Part shown: positions 23,403 through 34,525 of the stretch, in pieces
Layout of the letters: the number at the start of each line of letters is the position of its first letter
Numbering within the stretch: the first letter of the stretch is position 1
Program-made: the position numbers and the translations under genes
NCBI RefSeq assembly: GCF_963678635.1
Contig: NC_087071.1
Span: 36,354,438 to 36,418,437, forward strand
DNA length: 64,000 bases
DNA from: Symsagittifera roscoffensis
Taxonomy: Eukaryota; Xenacoelomorpha; Acoela; Convolutidae
Direction: 5' to 3'
The notes under the pieces: generated by a model
Seen by the model: the letters and a program-made list of their open reading frames with translations, nothing else
The model's database searches: none
What the model was told of the DNA's origin: nothing

Positions 23403-23900
23403 TGAACAAAACTGCCCGAATCAGGGCGAGGCCCTGAATGTTCCCAATGCCTTTCATTGTCTATGGAGCAGTAATAACATGAAAAATTTAATGTAATAAA
23501 ATAAAATTAAAATTTTTTTTCTAAAAAGTTTGAGATTTTTATGAAAACATCCCCCCACACGCCATATTAAGCACAAAGTGATAGAATTTGCTCTGAATAA
23601 CAAATCAATTACGGCATATAATCTTCATTGAACCAATTTGGAACGATTTCTAAGGCGGATTAAATCTCCGCTTACGCGTTAATAGTGCGAAACAAATCGC
23701 GCGTTAATTGTCCCAAATTGGTCAAAATGGCAATTTGTAAACCCTCACAACTTAACAAAAAACAATCACAGGTGAAATTTTTTTCAAATTTATGCTCAGG
23801 ACAACAATACCTTTTGAATGATCCAAAAAAAATTGGTCAAAAATGGCTAGTTAAAAAGTCGATATTTGTCTGAAGAAAAAAAAACCCACCCCGAGCGCAA
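23403..23900. mobile_element. Dispersed 0.5-kb repeat, block 1-specific copy
   Basis: Begins near CTGCCCGAATCAGGGCGAGG and includes CCCCCCACACGCCATATTAA, GTGATAGAATTTGCTC and CAATTTGGAACGATTTC. A related copy is at 55316-55790. Block 2 has no equivalent at the matching site (about 63195: GCGCTGATTAAATTAAATAA). No coding capacity or clear terminal repeats, so the class is unknown. Confidence 0.6.
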
Positions 23901-24408
23901 ATATTTCGTTAATTTCGTAGCAATAATCAGATCAATAATCATGACTTTTCTTTAAAAAACGATGAAGAAGAAATTATTTAATAAAGACTGTTTCAATGAG
24001 TTTTTTTTGCTAACTATGATTTTTTTCTACAAAACATGTAATAAAACGAAAATGACAACGAGATGATTTTGTACAACTATGTAATAAAATGCTTCGACGT
24101 GTTTACGATCATATTTCTTAGATTTAAATTTCAATCCAATAACAGTTTACTCAAAAACAATCAGAGCTTTTTTGCTGCAGCGTAATAATTAAAAAGTAAA
24201 CCTGTGATGAAAATTTCTATTTTGAGAAACGAAAATAGTTGAAGTTCAAATTCGGGATTAAAAAAATTAAAGCAAACACTCTACTATATGATTTGAAAAT
24301 TAAATTTTGTTTGCGTTTCAATTTTCAATAAAGAGTAAAAATAGTCTTGAAAGAATAAATTTCAACGCAAAAATTTTCACAACAAATTTAGCGCTATATA
24401 CTAACTGG

Positions 24409-25024
24409 GGATCTTCTTAACAATCTCCCCCCGTTCAAGAAAGGATGTTATTTTTTAGTAGGTACAATTGGGGGTGGGGAGATTGGTGAGTAGATCCAAT
24501 TTTTCAACCAAGATGACCATGTGGAGCAATTAAACTTTCAATTTAGTTGGAAATTAAATTCAACTCAAGCTACTAAGCAAAACTTTAAGTACTTTTGATG
24601 GTTTGAAGTGATTCGCGAATATGGTTGCAATGTATAATCATAGAGAAATTTAGGAAAGTGCTTTAGGTTGATTTTTTCATAAAAGTGACCATGAACACTT
24701 TTCAATAACATAAGTAATATCTAGCCACCCGAAATGTATACAACCTCAACTAGAGTACAAGAAGCATGAAAAGTCTCTAATATGCTAAAAACTTTTGGAG
24801 AAAATGAATGTGCCCCATGGGCTTTGAAACCTTCACAAAAACACTATCACTCATTAAAATGAAGACACAATGAAAAACACTATCATCCATTAGTTAAAAT
24901 CACTATCACCCATTATCTTGAAGACAAGTTAGTTAGAGATCTACTTAACAATCTCCCACCTATTGTACCTACTAAAGAATCTCCCCCCCCTTTCTGGAAA
25001 GGGGAGAGATTGTTAAGTAGATCC
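24409..25024. mobile_element. Foldback element with hairpin arms, copy a
   Basis: The left arm (24409-24497) and right arm (about 24936-25024) are inverted copies of each other, and each is itself a near-palindrome: GGATCT(T/A)CTTAACAATCTCCCC ... GGGGAGATTG(G/T)T(G/T)A(G)TAGATCC with TTAGTAGGTACAAT or ATTGTACCTACTAA inside. The interior holds repeats of CACTATCA(C/T)CCATTA. No open reading frame. Confidence 0.75.
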
Positions 25025-25069
25025 GAAATTTTTTTTTTTGGCAAACTGCAGCAAATTTCAAATTAGTAG

Positions 25070-25165
25070 TTATTGTTCGATAAATTGATCATCATTAAAG
25101 GTAGAAACGCAAAACGAGCACATCAGAAAAATCTGAATGATTGTTCGCTCAATCTTCTGGCGGTG
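25070..25165 (-). pseudogene. Weak relic of secreted-family 5' exon
   Basis: ATCATTAAAGGTAGAAACGC and GAGCACATCAGAAAAATC match the relic at 23085-23140 in spacing and sequence. Very degenerate. Confidence 0.35.
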
Positions 25166-25359
25166 TTTCGACTAGCAGAAAACTTGTACAGCATAAAAGT
25201 TTTTTAAATGAAAAATTTTATCGAATAGCATAAAAATAGAAACATTGTCAAAATTCAAATATTGTCAAAATTAAACTCATTAGATCTTAATAATTTTCCT
25301 CCTCGTTTCATAATATACAAAGCAATCTAGCACTGGAGTTTCATAGATAATATTCAAAT

Positions 25360-26240
25360 TTTGTTTGCGTTTCAAATTTCAATAAAGAGTAAAAAGAGTC
25401 TTGAAACACGGTAAGAAAAAATTTCAACGCAAAAAATTTCATAACAAATTTTAGCGCTATATACTAACTTGGGATCTTCTTAACAATCTCCCCCCTTTCA
25501 AGAAAGGGCGGATTTTCTATAGTAGGTACAATAGGGGGTGCTGAGATTGTTTATCAGAACCAATTTTTCAACCGAGATGACTATGTGGAGCAATTAAACT
25601 TTTAGTTTAGTTGGAAATTAAATTGAAGTCAAGCTACTAAGAAAAACTTTAAGTTCTTTTGATGGTTTGAAATGATTCGCGAATATGGTTGCAATGTATA
25701 ATCATAGAGAAATTTAGGAAAGTGCTTTAGGTTGCTTTTTTCATAAAAGTGACCCATGAACACTTTTCAATGACAAAAAATAATATCTAGCCACCCGAAA
25801 TGTACACAACTTCAACTAGAACACTAGAAGCAAGAAGAGTCTCTAATAAGCTGCGGAGAAAAATAAATGTGCCCCATGGGCTTTGAAACCTTCACAAAAA
25901 CACTATCACTCATTAAAAAGAAGACACTATGAAAAACACTATCATCCATTAGTTAAAATCACTATCACCCATTATCTTGAAGACAAGTTAGGGATCTACT
26001 TAACAATCTCCCCTCTATTTTACCTACTAAAGAATCTCCCCCCCCCCCTTTCTTGAAAGGGGAGAGATTGTTAAGTAGATCCGAATTTTTTTTTTTCTTG
26101 GCAAACTGCAGCAAATTTCGAATTAGTAGTTATTGTTCGATAAATTGATCATCATTAAAGATAGAAACGCAAAATGAGCACATCAGAAAAATATGTATTT
26201 AATTGTTTTCTCAGTCTTCTGGCGGTGTATCGACTAGCAT
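25360..26240. repeat. Tandem second copy of the 24.3-25.16 kb unit
   Basis: About 1.06 kb after the first unit, TTTGCGTTTCAAATTTCAATAAAGAGTAAAAA restarts the same series, including TAGCGCTATATACTAACT, the foldback element, and the relic 5' exon (26130-26240). Confidence 0.85.
25472..26082. mobile_element. Foldback element with hairpin arms, copy b
   Basis: Same structure as 24409-25024, with small substitutions and a slightly longer C-run (CTCCCCCCCCCCTTTC) in the right arm. Confidence 0.75.
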
Positions 26241-26419
26241 AAAGCTCGACCAGCATAAAAGTTTTTAAAATGAAAAGTTGTATCGACTAGCATAAAAACA
26301 GAAACATTGTCAAAATTCAAATATTGTCAAAATTAAAATCATTAGATCTTGTTAACTTTCCTCTTCGTTTCACGATATCAAAATCAATCTAGGACTGTAG
26401 CTTCATAGATAATAATCAA

Positions 26420-26665
26420 TCCCCCCACATTCATACCCCCCCCCCCCCCCACGTTCACAACCCCCACATTCACACTTCTCACGTTCACCCCCTCCCCCCT
26501 CCCCCCTCCCTTCCCACGTTCACAACCCCCCGCTTACAACTCCTCGTTAACATACTCCCCCGGTTTGGGGGTTCTGAGGGGGTGTGTAATCTCGGGGGAA
26601 TGGTTGGGGTGAATAGTAATGGGGGGGGTTCGATAGTTGTAAAAGGGAGGTGGATAGTTGGAGAA
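26420..26665. repeat. C-rich then G-rich simple-sequence foldback
   Basis: The + strand is C-rich to about 26540 with recurring CCCCCACATTCACA / CCCACGTTCACAACC words and a run of 14 or more C. It becomes G-rich from about 26560 (GGGGGTTCTGAGGGGGTGTG, GGGGGGGGTTCGATAG). The halves are partly inverted repeats. Both strands could form G-quadruplex or hairpin structures. Confidence 0.7.
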
Positions 26666-26679
26666 ATCCCAAAAAACAT

Positions 26680-26835
26680 ATATAAATCACAGTTTTAGGA
26701 TTTTCTCGAGGGGGGAGCCGATTTTCTCAAAAAAAAAAACATACCAAAAGAGACGTTGAAAAGGATTTCTTAAATTACTACCAAAGATAGGCCACTCCCC
26801 AAACCCGCCCCCTCTCTATATCAGCCCCTATGGGT
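26680..26835. mobile_element. Fragment of a CAGGGGCNGATATAG-type (hAT-like) MITE
   Basis: TTTTCTCGAGGGGGGAGCCG at the left and CCCCTCTCTATATCAGCCCCTATG at the right resemble the ends of the 63721-63941 element, but the left terminus is missing. Confidence 0.4.
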
Positions 26836-27137
26836 CCGGGTATGATTAATCACAATTTATGGGACAAGGAATTTCATTTATTTGCTTGTTGACATTAATT
26901 TTGCATTTTTCTTATTTTCAGAACTGCAGGTTTTAGTTTGAAAGGATTGTTTTTTGTAGCTTTGTACTTCTGAGAAATAAAGCTATCAAAATTATTTCCT
27001 TTTCGATACAATTTCGCTTTATGCCAGTCGAACGGCCACCAATCTCCTTTTTCTTTTAAATCTTTACTAATTTTTATAACTTTAAGAGTCAAACAATACG
27101 ATTTTAGAATTGTTCTTAACTTTAGAATTGTGAGTCA

Positions 27138-27370
27138 ATTATTACGTTTGACTTCTTCAAAGGAACTCAAAATTGCATGTTTTATTGTAGAAAAAACTAG
27201 AAAAAAATCAAAATTATCAATGAAACTCTAGTGATTATTCGATAAATCGAAAAATGGGAAATAATACCTAAATAATACCTAAAAAAATACCTAAAAGTAG
27301 CGTGCACGTCATGGTCAAAGATTCTGGTCACTAATCATTTATGAGAGAGGAAAATCATTTAATTAGGACT
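27138..27370. repeat. 250-bp direct repeat, unit 1
   Basis: ACGTTTGACTTCTTCAAAGG, AACTCTAGTGATTATTCGAT, TAGCGTGCACGTCATGGTCA. Repeated at 27600-27845 with substitutions. The MITE at 27401-27600 separates the two units. Confidence 0.7.
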
Positions 27371-27400
27371 CTAGTTCTTAACTAGAGTCAACTTTTACCG

Positions 27401-27600
27401 TTACGAGGCCAAACTGTGCATTTTGTGCATTGTATAAGGATTACACAACAATGACGCTCCTTTTGTTTCTCTTTTGTTCTTTCATTTTCTTTGATCGTTT
27501 CCACAAAAAATTGTAACACGTTTAAAGACTTGTCTATGGAATCCAGGAATCTACAGACGCAAAAATGTGCGCTTATCCAGTGCGCAGTTTGGCCTCGTAA
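27401..27600. mobile_element. 200-bp MITE with TTACGAGGCCAAACTG termini
   Basis: Left end TTACGAGGCCAAACTGTGCA, and the right end is its inverse complement with one mismatch. Exactly 200 bp with no open reading frame. A relative lies at 54789-54979. Confidence 0.8.
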
Positions 27601-27849
27601 TGACGTTTGACTTCTTCAAAAGAACTCAAAATTGTATATAGTAGTGTTGAAAAACTAGAAAAAGTAGAAACTATCGATAATACTCTAGTGATTGTTCAAT
27701 AAATTGAAAAATGAGAGAAAAAATTTAAATGTTTTGTGATCAAATCAATCATAAAATTTCTTGTTGCATCGCAACAAAGATAAGTAGCGTGAACATCATG
27801 GTAAATATTTCTGGTCATTGGTCATTTAATTAGAGTTTAGATGTCAGTC

Positions 27850-30800
27850 AGCCTTATAAAGGTATCAAGCATTAGTGGCCTTGTACGTTTTTTCTATTTC
27901 TAACCATAGTTCTTTATTTTGTGGGGGGTAAAGATTCAGAGAAGCAGAACGGAAAGTAAAATCGTGAAAAACAAATTAATTTTTAATGATAATACAGTGC
28001 TGATATAAATTCTCCGGAATAAACGAACAAAACCAAAAAGTTCAACGTTTATTTTTCTCAAATTGGGTTGAGATTAGACAAACAAAAAGAAGAGAACAAA
28101 AGTTGCTTAAAATTTTACCAAACTTGCAGCAAACATTTCCCCTAAAAAGGGTAACTTTTGGCTTTGTTTTTCTTGATTTGTTTTGTTTGGGATTGATGGT
28201 TTAGAAATTGTCAGAAAATGAAATGGGTTGATTTTAAAAAAATGATTTGATAGTACCTTTCTAGAAAAATCTAACCTATTCTGGATGAATTTTGCAGGTT
28301 TTCTAAGAAAAATACAAAAATTTGCTCACTGATATAATTTTCACGCAAGTAAAATGATTTTGTGAGCTCTTTTGGAATGTTTTAACTGAAAATTTTTCAA
28401 GTTTTGTAAAAATTTATTTAAAAATTGATAGATATTTTTAGTTGGCTGCCTGCTTGATTATTTCTGTCTCAAATGAAATATTTTGTTTTTGCCTTCAACA
28501 AAATACTTCTGGTTGCAGAGATTTTTGGCTGACTACTAGGGCCAGCAAGCGTAACTAAACGCATCTAAGAGAATTTTTTTGTAATTTTCCCCCCAAATTA
28601 GTTAGTAGATTGAAGAACAAAAAACTAACATTTTTTCCCTGACTTTGCAATCAGAATTAATTACATGAGTTTCTATTGCTTCAGTTACTCAAACTGCTAC
28701 CTATATCTTTTCGAGTAATAACAAATTTTAGCAGTCAGTCGGCAGCAAACAGAAGAAGGGACAGGCGATAACTGTGAGGGAGATGCAGAAATCAAAGTTT
28801 TTACTGTTGTTTTGACAATTTCGCGATGACAGGCACAACTAAATTTTAAATCTATGAGTAACGTAAGAGCTGTCGGTTTTGAAGATTGATCAGTTTTTCA
28901 GAACTGCTTTAAAAATTGGAAAAAAATTGTGTCAAAGGAAATTTTCCAGGCATTCAACACTAGTCACACAATTCCAAACTTGTGATAGCTTAATGGAAAA
29001 TCTTAAAAGTTGGTTAAGTTTATGAGCGCTGAGAAATCAACTGTTTTTTTATCAGGTATTGTTGTTTTTTCAATTGCTTCATTTTCTTCAAATTGATTCA
29101 AAAACATTTTGTATTGCTTTCAGTTTTTTTATTGCAGATAGTTTTCTGAAAAGTTTTGGTCATTGAATTAAGTGAATTTGGTTTCTGAAAAGAATTGGTC
29201 ATTGAAAAATCAATTAAGTGAATTTTTCGAACCATTTACCGCTGACTCTAATTGGTGAAATCATTGGAACAGAAGATCATTGATGTTCGCATAATTAACT
29301 AGCCATCAACTCCCGAACATCCACGATACAATTCAAAAAATAAATCAAGTCAATTTCAGAGAAATTTGGCGCTGACTTTTTTGAACTAATGGTAACTTCA
29401 AACATGTTAGAGTTTTTAAGACAAGGGAATCAGTTTTGGAGATTATAACGACAAACTTTGAATTTCATTAGCAAAAATCAGTGAAGTAATGTACCATGCC
29501 TGATGAATATTTTAAGAAAAAATCTGACACAATTTTGAAATTATTTTGCACCATCAATAATCTCTTATACATGTACTAGCATGTAAACAAAAAATGATTA
29601 ATGGTGTTTCTGCCTGGATAACTAAGACCCACAATACTTTTAAAATGCCTTCATTTTTTTTTTGAAAAATTTGAGAATTTCTATTCAACATACAATCTGA
29701 ACTTTTATGAGCAAATGCTTGCAATCAAGTTGAAAGTTTTTACAAATTCTTCCTCGTGTTAAAGGAAACTAATATGTGGTGCTACTAGATAGTTAAAATT
29801 TTACTGTTCCTGATGCAGTAATTTAAAAGTTACTTCTGCCTTCTGCCTGAAATAAACTTTTTCCAGATTTCAGAGACTTCAGACTGTTTTAATTTAAACC
29901 AGAAAAAAATCTTAGAAGGCTAGCAGCAAGTAAAAACCAATGCCTTTATGCAAAACAAATTAAACGAAAAAATCTCTCGGCTTTTCCGAGAAATTTTGTG
30001 TTTATTCTTATATTGAAGGAACTATAGACTTGAAGGAACTTTAGCGTAGGCTAATTCTATTTACCATATTGAAATTTTGTGATAAATTTATGAAACATTT
30101 TATTGTAACTTTATTAAACCATCATTTTGGTATCATATTAATTGCCATTTAGATTTTAAAAAAAAACATGTAAAAAAAATTTTGTTTGAAGTCGTGAAAG
30201 AATGGTTTGACTTTTTTGAATATTTTTTATCCAACTCAAACTCAAAAACAGTTCAAATTTCTTCTATGTACAAACAAGCGGTGCTTTTTTGGCATCATGA
30301 TGTACAAAAAAATATGCCAGAAAATTTTGTAATATGAAGGTTAATCAACTCAGTTTAAAAAATCTGCTTTCGCTGCTTTCTGTTATTTTTGCACAGAAAT
30401 CGCTTAAAATTGTTTTACGTTTAATTTCATTTTTAACCGCTGAAACCTTTTAAGTTTAAAGCTTCGGCAAGGTTATTTTGTAACTCGTTTCGATCTGCAG
30501 TATTATGATAATTCTTTAAAGCAGTTAACGTGTCAATTATTCTCAGACCTCCAGAACTGATGTCTGTTTCAAAATGGCTGATTAGGTTTTAAAATCTGTT
30601 CGCCAATAGTTTAGACAAAACTTGGTTATTAAAATGGTTGAGATAATGGTAATTCTGAAAGCGATTGATCACTCATTGTCTCAATTTTAAAAGAAAGTGT
30701 AAACCAGCCCTAATATTGTCTATTTTTAAAAGAAAAGTTTTTGTTGATGGTATTTCAACTAATTTTCCCATATTAAAACAAAGTGTTTTCTATATTTCTA

Positions 30801-32631
30801 ATATATTCTATTTTTTCATGTTTAGAGTTGACTCTATGTGTTTTTCTGACCAACTAGACATTCCATAAAATTGATTTTAAAAAATGTTTCAAAAATTTCA
30901 TTTGAGTGAAAAAAGAGCAGATACGCTTATTTCAATTGTTCAAAGCTTAAAACTGGAACGTTCGCCACCTTACTGCAGCGTGGCAATTTCCAGGTCTCGC
31001 TAAAGTTCAAAGTATTAATAGAATCACCTAAAAGTTTTATCAGCCTAATTATTTGTCTCGCAAGAACCTCACACGGTCTTATAGAAAAACAATTTAAGAT
31101 GTAAGACTATCAGCCAAAAAAACAGACCTTAAGCTTTTCTCAGGAAATGATTCGAGATGTAAGATTCTTATAAAAAAATTATGATGTTAATTTTTTTTAA
31201 AAGTTTCTCATGAAGATGTTTTTTTGATATTTGAGTGTTTAAAGGGTTTTGCTAGTCTCTAGCGCGCGTTTGAGGAAATCCCACATCGGAAATTGTTCAA
31301 GACCAGAAACACTAACGAAGTATACACAACTCTTCAGTTCAAAGTGTAGACCCCACCCAACCACAGCACTTATGCCCTCCGTACAGTTTTTGTATGAAAT
31401 TTTGGTTGTCTAACGTCAATTGAAAAAAACGTTTCGTAGCAAAGCGAAAATGTGTGGATAACGTTAGCCGGATAGTTGCTTTTTCCAGATAAAAACCATT
31501 CAAGAATTTGAAAAAAAAAAATTTTCATTAACTTTTTCATGCAGTGAAACTTAACAAGACCTGATTACCAAGAAAATTAGTAAGAATGCTAAAATTGACT
31601 AGTCGCTTATGTTTTTTCATCCGTTAAATAAAGTCACATACTAAAATTTTTGTACAATTTTGTGTCTGAGCATCTATTTATCAGGGGAGATAAAATTTTC
31701 ATGACTATTCCGCCAATATCCAGGCCTGTTCACATATGAGCATTTGTCTTTTTCTCCAGACATGGTCGTACCTGGATGTTACATGATCCGAACTGAGTGA
31801 GACATGTTTATACCTGCTGAATACATGATAAGGCCTGATTGAAACTTTGACAAATTCAAACACGATTACGTCACGTCAGATGCGAATGCTATAAACTATT
31901 TTTAACAGCGCATTTCATTGCGCGCTTGAAAACATACATCATTCTTTGAGCTTTCACAGCATTCACTTGCACATTTGAAACTTATGCAGGTCTGATGCTT
32001 GGACACTTGCAGGTGGTCTGATGCAGGTATGTGCAGGCTGAAAATAGACATGCTTCTGATCTGCTACAGACATGAAATTTGTATGATTTTACGGTGATCA
32101 GATATGAGTATGATAAAAAAAGTCCGAAAAATGACACTAATGCTCAAAATCTGAAAAACAAAAATCGTTTTTTAACCTTTGCTTGCGATTATTACAATCA
32201 GCGTAGATTCACGATTTTTCTATTGCTAACAAAAATGATTATGGGACAACTAATTTTGCTGCTTTAAGATTGAGACAATTATTGTCAACTTTGAGTTGAT
32301 ATGTGACAAGTGTCGCCTGACAAGGTACCAAAAACTCAATGACCGTTTGTGGAGCAAAGTTTTTGGCACTCAAGATTTTGCTCCTTCTCAAGATCTGCAA
32401 CTTGGTGGAATTTTTGTTGTAAAGAGGATGTAATTTTTTTCTAGTCTGACAAGTCTTTTATTTGTAATATATCATTGTATCTTGAATGATAGAAACATAC
32501 AATTTGGGCAAGCAGCAATGTTCGTTCAAACTTCTACATAATCATGAAAACTTACATAATCATGAAAACATACTTATATAGATAATTACGTACATATATA
32601 CATAGAGAGACAGATACTTGTATACATGAGA
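27850..32631. other. Spacer between duplicated blocks, no gene seen
   Basis: AT-rich DNA on both strands without long open frames, splice-consistent exons or clear terminal repeats. A short direct duplication (TTCTGAAAAG...TTGGTCATTGAA) occurs at 29135-29225. The right border with block 2 is at about 32632. Confidence 0.5.
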
Positions 32632-33880
32632 GCGTTGCTTGAAAGTAAAATGTATTTTCTGTTTTCCTCGAAAGTGGGATACTTGTTCAAAATTTAATAA
32701 CTTGTTTTTCATAACACAAGTTTTGTTTTCGGCTCAACTGGCGTCTGCCGATCTCAAAACTATTCTAAAGGTGCCTTGGACGTCAATATACACAGACTTT
32801 GAGATGGAAAGGATTCGGCGCCGAATCAACCCTTTGTCCAAAAATGTCAGAACCGAAATCTTTATTTTTTTAGCCTGAAAGTTTTCAAGCGGTGTAAAGT
32901 TTGCCAGCGGCTGGCTCCTACCCTCCTGAATCCAGCGAAAATGCTTAGTCCTGCCTTTTCTTAGAAATGAAATTCGAAGCAACCAGTGCGTTGACACGGT
33001 TTTCTATGGCAAAAATGGGTTTAAAACTAGTTGATCTAAGTGTCAATAGACCAAGTGAAGACACTTGTTTACGTCGTGTTGTTTTTTCAGGTAAAGTCCT
33101 AGTAGCTCCAATTTGAATTGAGACAGGCTAATTGGTCACAATATTTCCCCACTAGACTGAAATGTTTTTCGGTGCTTCCTGTTTGATTATCAAGTTAATT
33201 TTTTTATCAAGTGTTATTGAATAAACTGCTTTTTTGAATCTAAACTTGTTTTTGTTTTTTCGTTTTTTTTAGGAAAAAGGAAAAATAGTTCAAGCTCAAA
33301 TTTGGTATTGGCGCTATGACTTTTCGACTTGACTTTTTTTGAAGTTCATTTCAAATTTATTGCTAAAATGAAGGCAAATTACGCTCTCTATTTACGGAAT
33401 GGCGCAACGTAACGCAATCTAGTTCTAATTTCTGAATGAATTTAAGTTTTCCGAAGTCTCCGATGATTGAACAAAACATTGCCTTCTAATCCAGTTTTCT
33501 CTTATTGTTTTAATTACCGAATTCTAAGCTAAAACTTGATATATTTGTTCTTCGAAATTCAAAAAACAATTCAACCTTCTTTTGGGTTCCTTGCGTTTTT
33601 GACCCTTTTGCAGCTATTGGCTATCTTTAAATTTGAGCAGGGGTAAAATTCAATGATGTGATCAAAAGTTGTATAAGGTAAAGTTCGGTGATCGGTAAAT
33701 GCTGATAAAGCCTGAAGACTTTGTTTTAGAACCTTGTGCGATTAATTACAAATACTCCATCGATGGTACCTAGTAATGAACTAGCATCCCGATAATGAAA
33801 GAAATCAAAGGTTAAGCATGGACGAGTCTTACTCCCAATGAAAAATAACCCACTTCCTCTTTTGCAATATGATTGGCGTT
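32632..33880. other. Upstream flank of RRP7 copy 2
   Basis: Closely matches 4996-6521 except for the ~310-bp deletion near 32743. The RRP7 start ATG (33869-33871) and three further codons remain just before the retrotransposon. Confidence 0.6.
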
Positions 33881-34156
33881 TGTGGTTTCCTAACGAATAA
33901 AAGATTCGTACAAGACTCAATTCATCTTGTTTTATATAATAGATAAGTTGTAGACAATGTCATGACAAATTAGATACTTCAACTTAAATCTTTCATAAAT
34001 TGAATAAGAGTGATTGAGCGAACTTGTCTAAAAATAGAACATGGATTGACAGGTCGAGAGCTACCTTGAGAGTTAATAGCAGATTAACAGCCTAGCATAA
34101 AATGTAATAAAAGAGTAACGTCATATAACAGTACATTTAGACAGCACCGCACCACA
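33881..34156 (-). repeat. 3' LTR
   Basis: 276 bp, TGTGG...CCACA ends. It carries the A-rich start TAACGAATAAAAGATTCG in + orientation. The TGACGTCA present in the other LTR is TAACGTCA here. Confidence 0.93.
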
Positions 34157-34525
34157 TTTCCCCCTCTAGGGAAAATTCAAATGGTAAATTTGAATTTCTT
34201 GGAATACGAATAACTAACAGTACACTGATATGCAGATAACGAAAAACTTTATAGGAACAAGTATAGCACTAGGAGAAGTCTTACAACATTTACGGAGATG
34301 AGATTTAGATAAATGTACTGAAATTAATTTAAATGACTAGAGAAATTAAATGAAGAAAGAGTTTAAAGAACAAGGAATTTTATTTTTGAACGAGTTTAAA
34401 GAACAAGGAAGTTTTTTTCGGCCCGACGTAAGGGGTTGTCTGTTGAACTGATGCTAGAAAAACGGGTAAACTTTCTACTAAAACCCCCCAGATTCATTGG
34501 GAAGAATAACCCGGGACTGCCCCAC

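Larger units (their letters stand above)
4996..26200. repeat. Segmental duplication, block 1
   Basis: This block matches block 2 (from 32632) in the same order and orientation. Correspondences read by eye: 4996-6509 with 32632-33880; RRP7 6510-8705 with 41034-43208; tRNA-like 10452 with 44843; 13.4-14.6 kb with 45.95-47.2 kb; 15.1-18.2 kb with 48.36-51.65 kb; 18.9-19.15 kb with 51.65-52.2 kb; 19.48-23.4 kb with 58.0-63.2 kb; 23.95-24.4 kb with 63.2-63.7 kb. The left boundary follows the shared GCGTTGCTTGAAAG. The right boundary is blurred by local tandem copies. Confidence 0.9.

Noticed and set aside
24840-24930. Regularly spaced CACTATCACCCATTA repeats, considered as CRISPR-like
   Set aside because: Repeats and spacers are too short and irregular, there is no cas gene, and the genome is eukaryotic; they are part of the foldback element.
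31281-31310. ATCCCACATCGG, like the plant snRNA upstream element
   Set aside because: No snRNA sequence follows at the expected distance, and the rest of the window points to an animal; probably chance.
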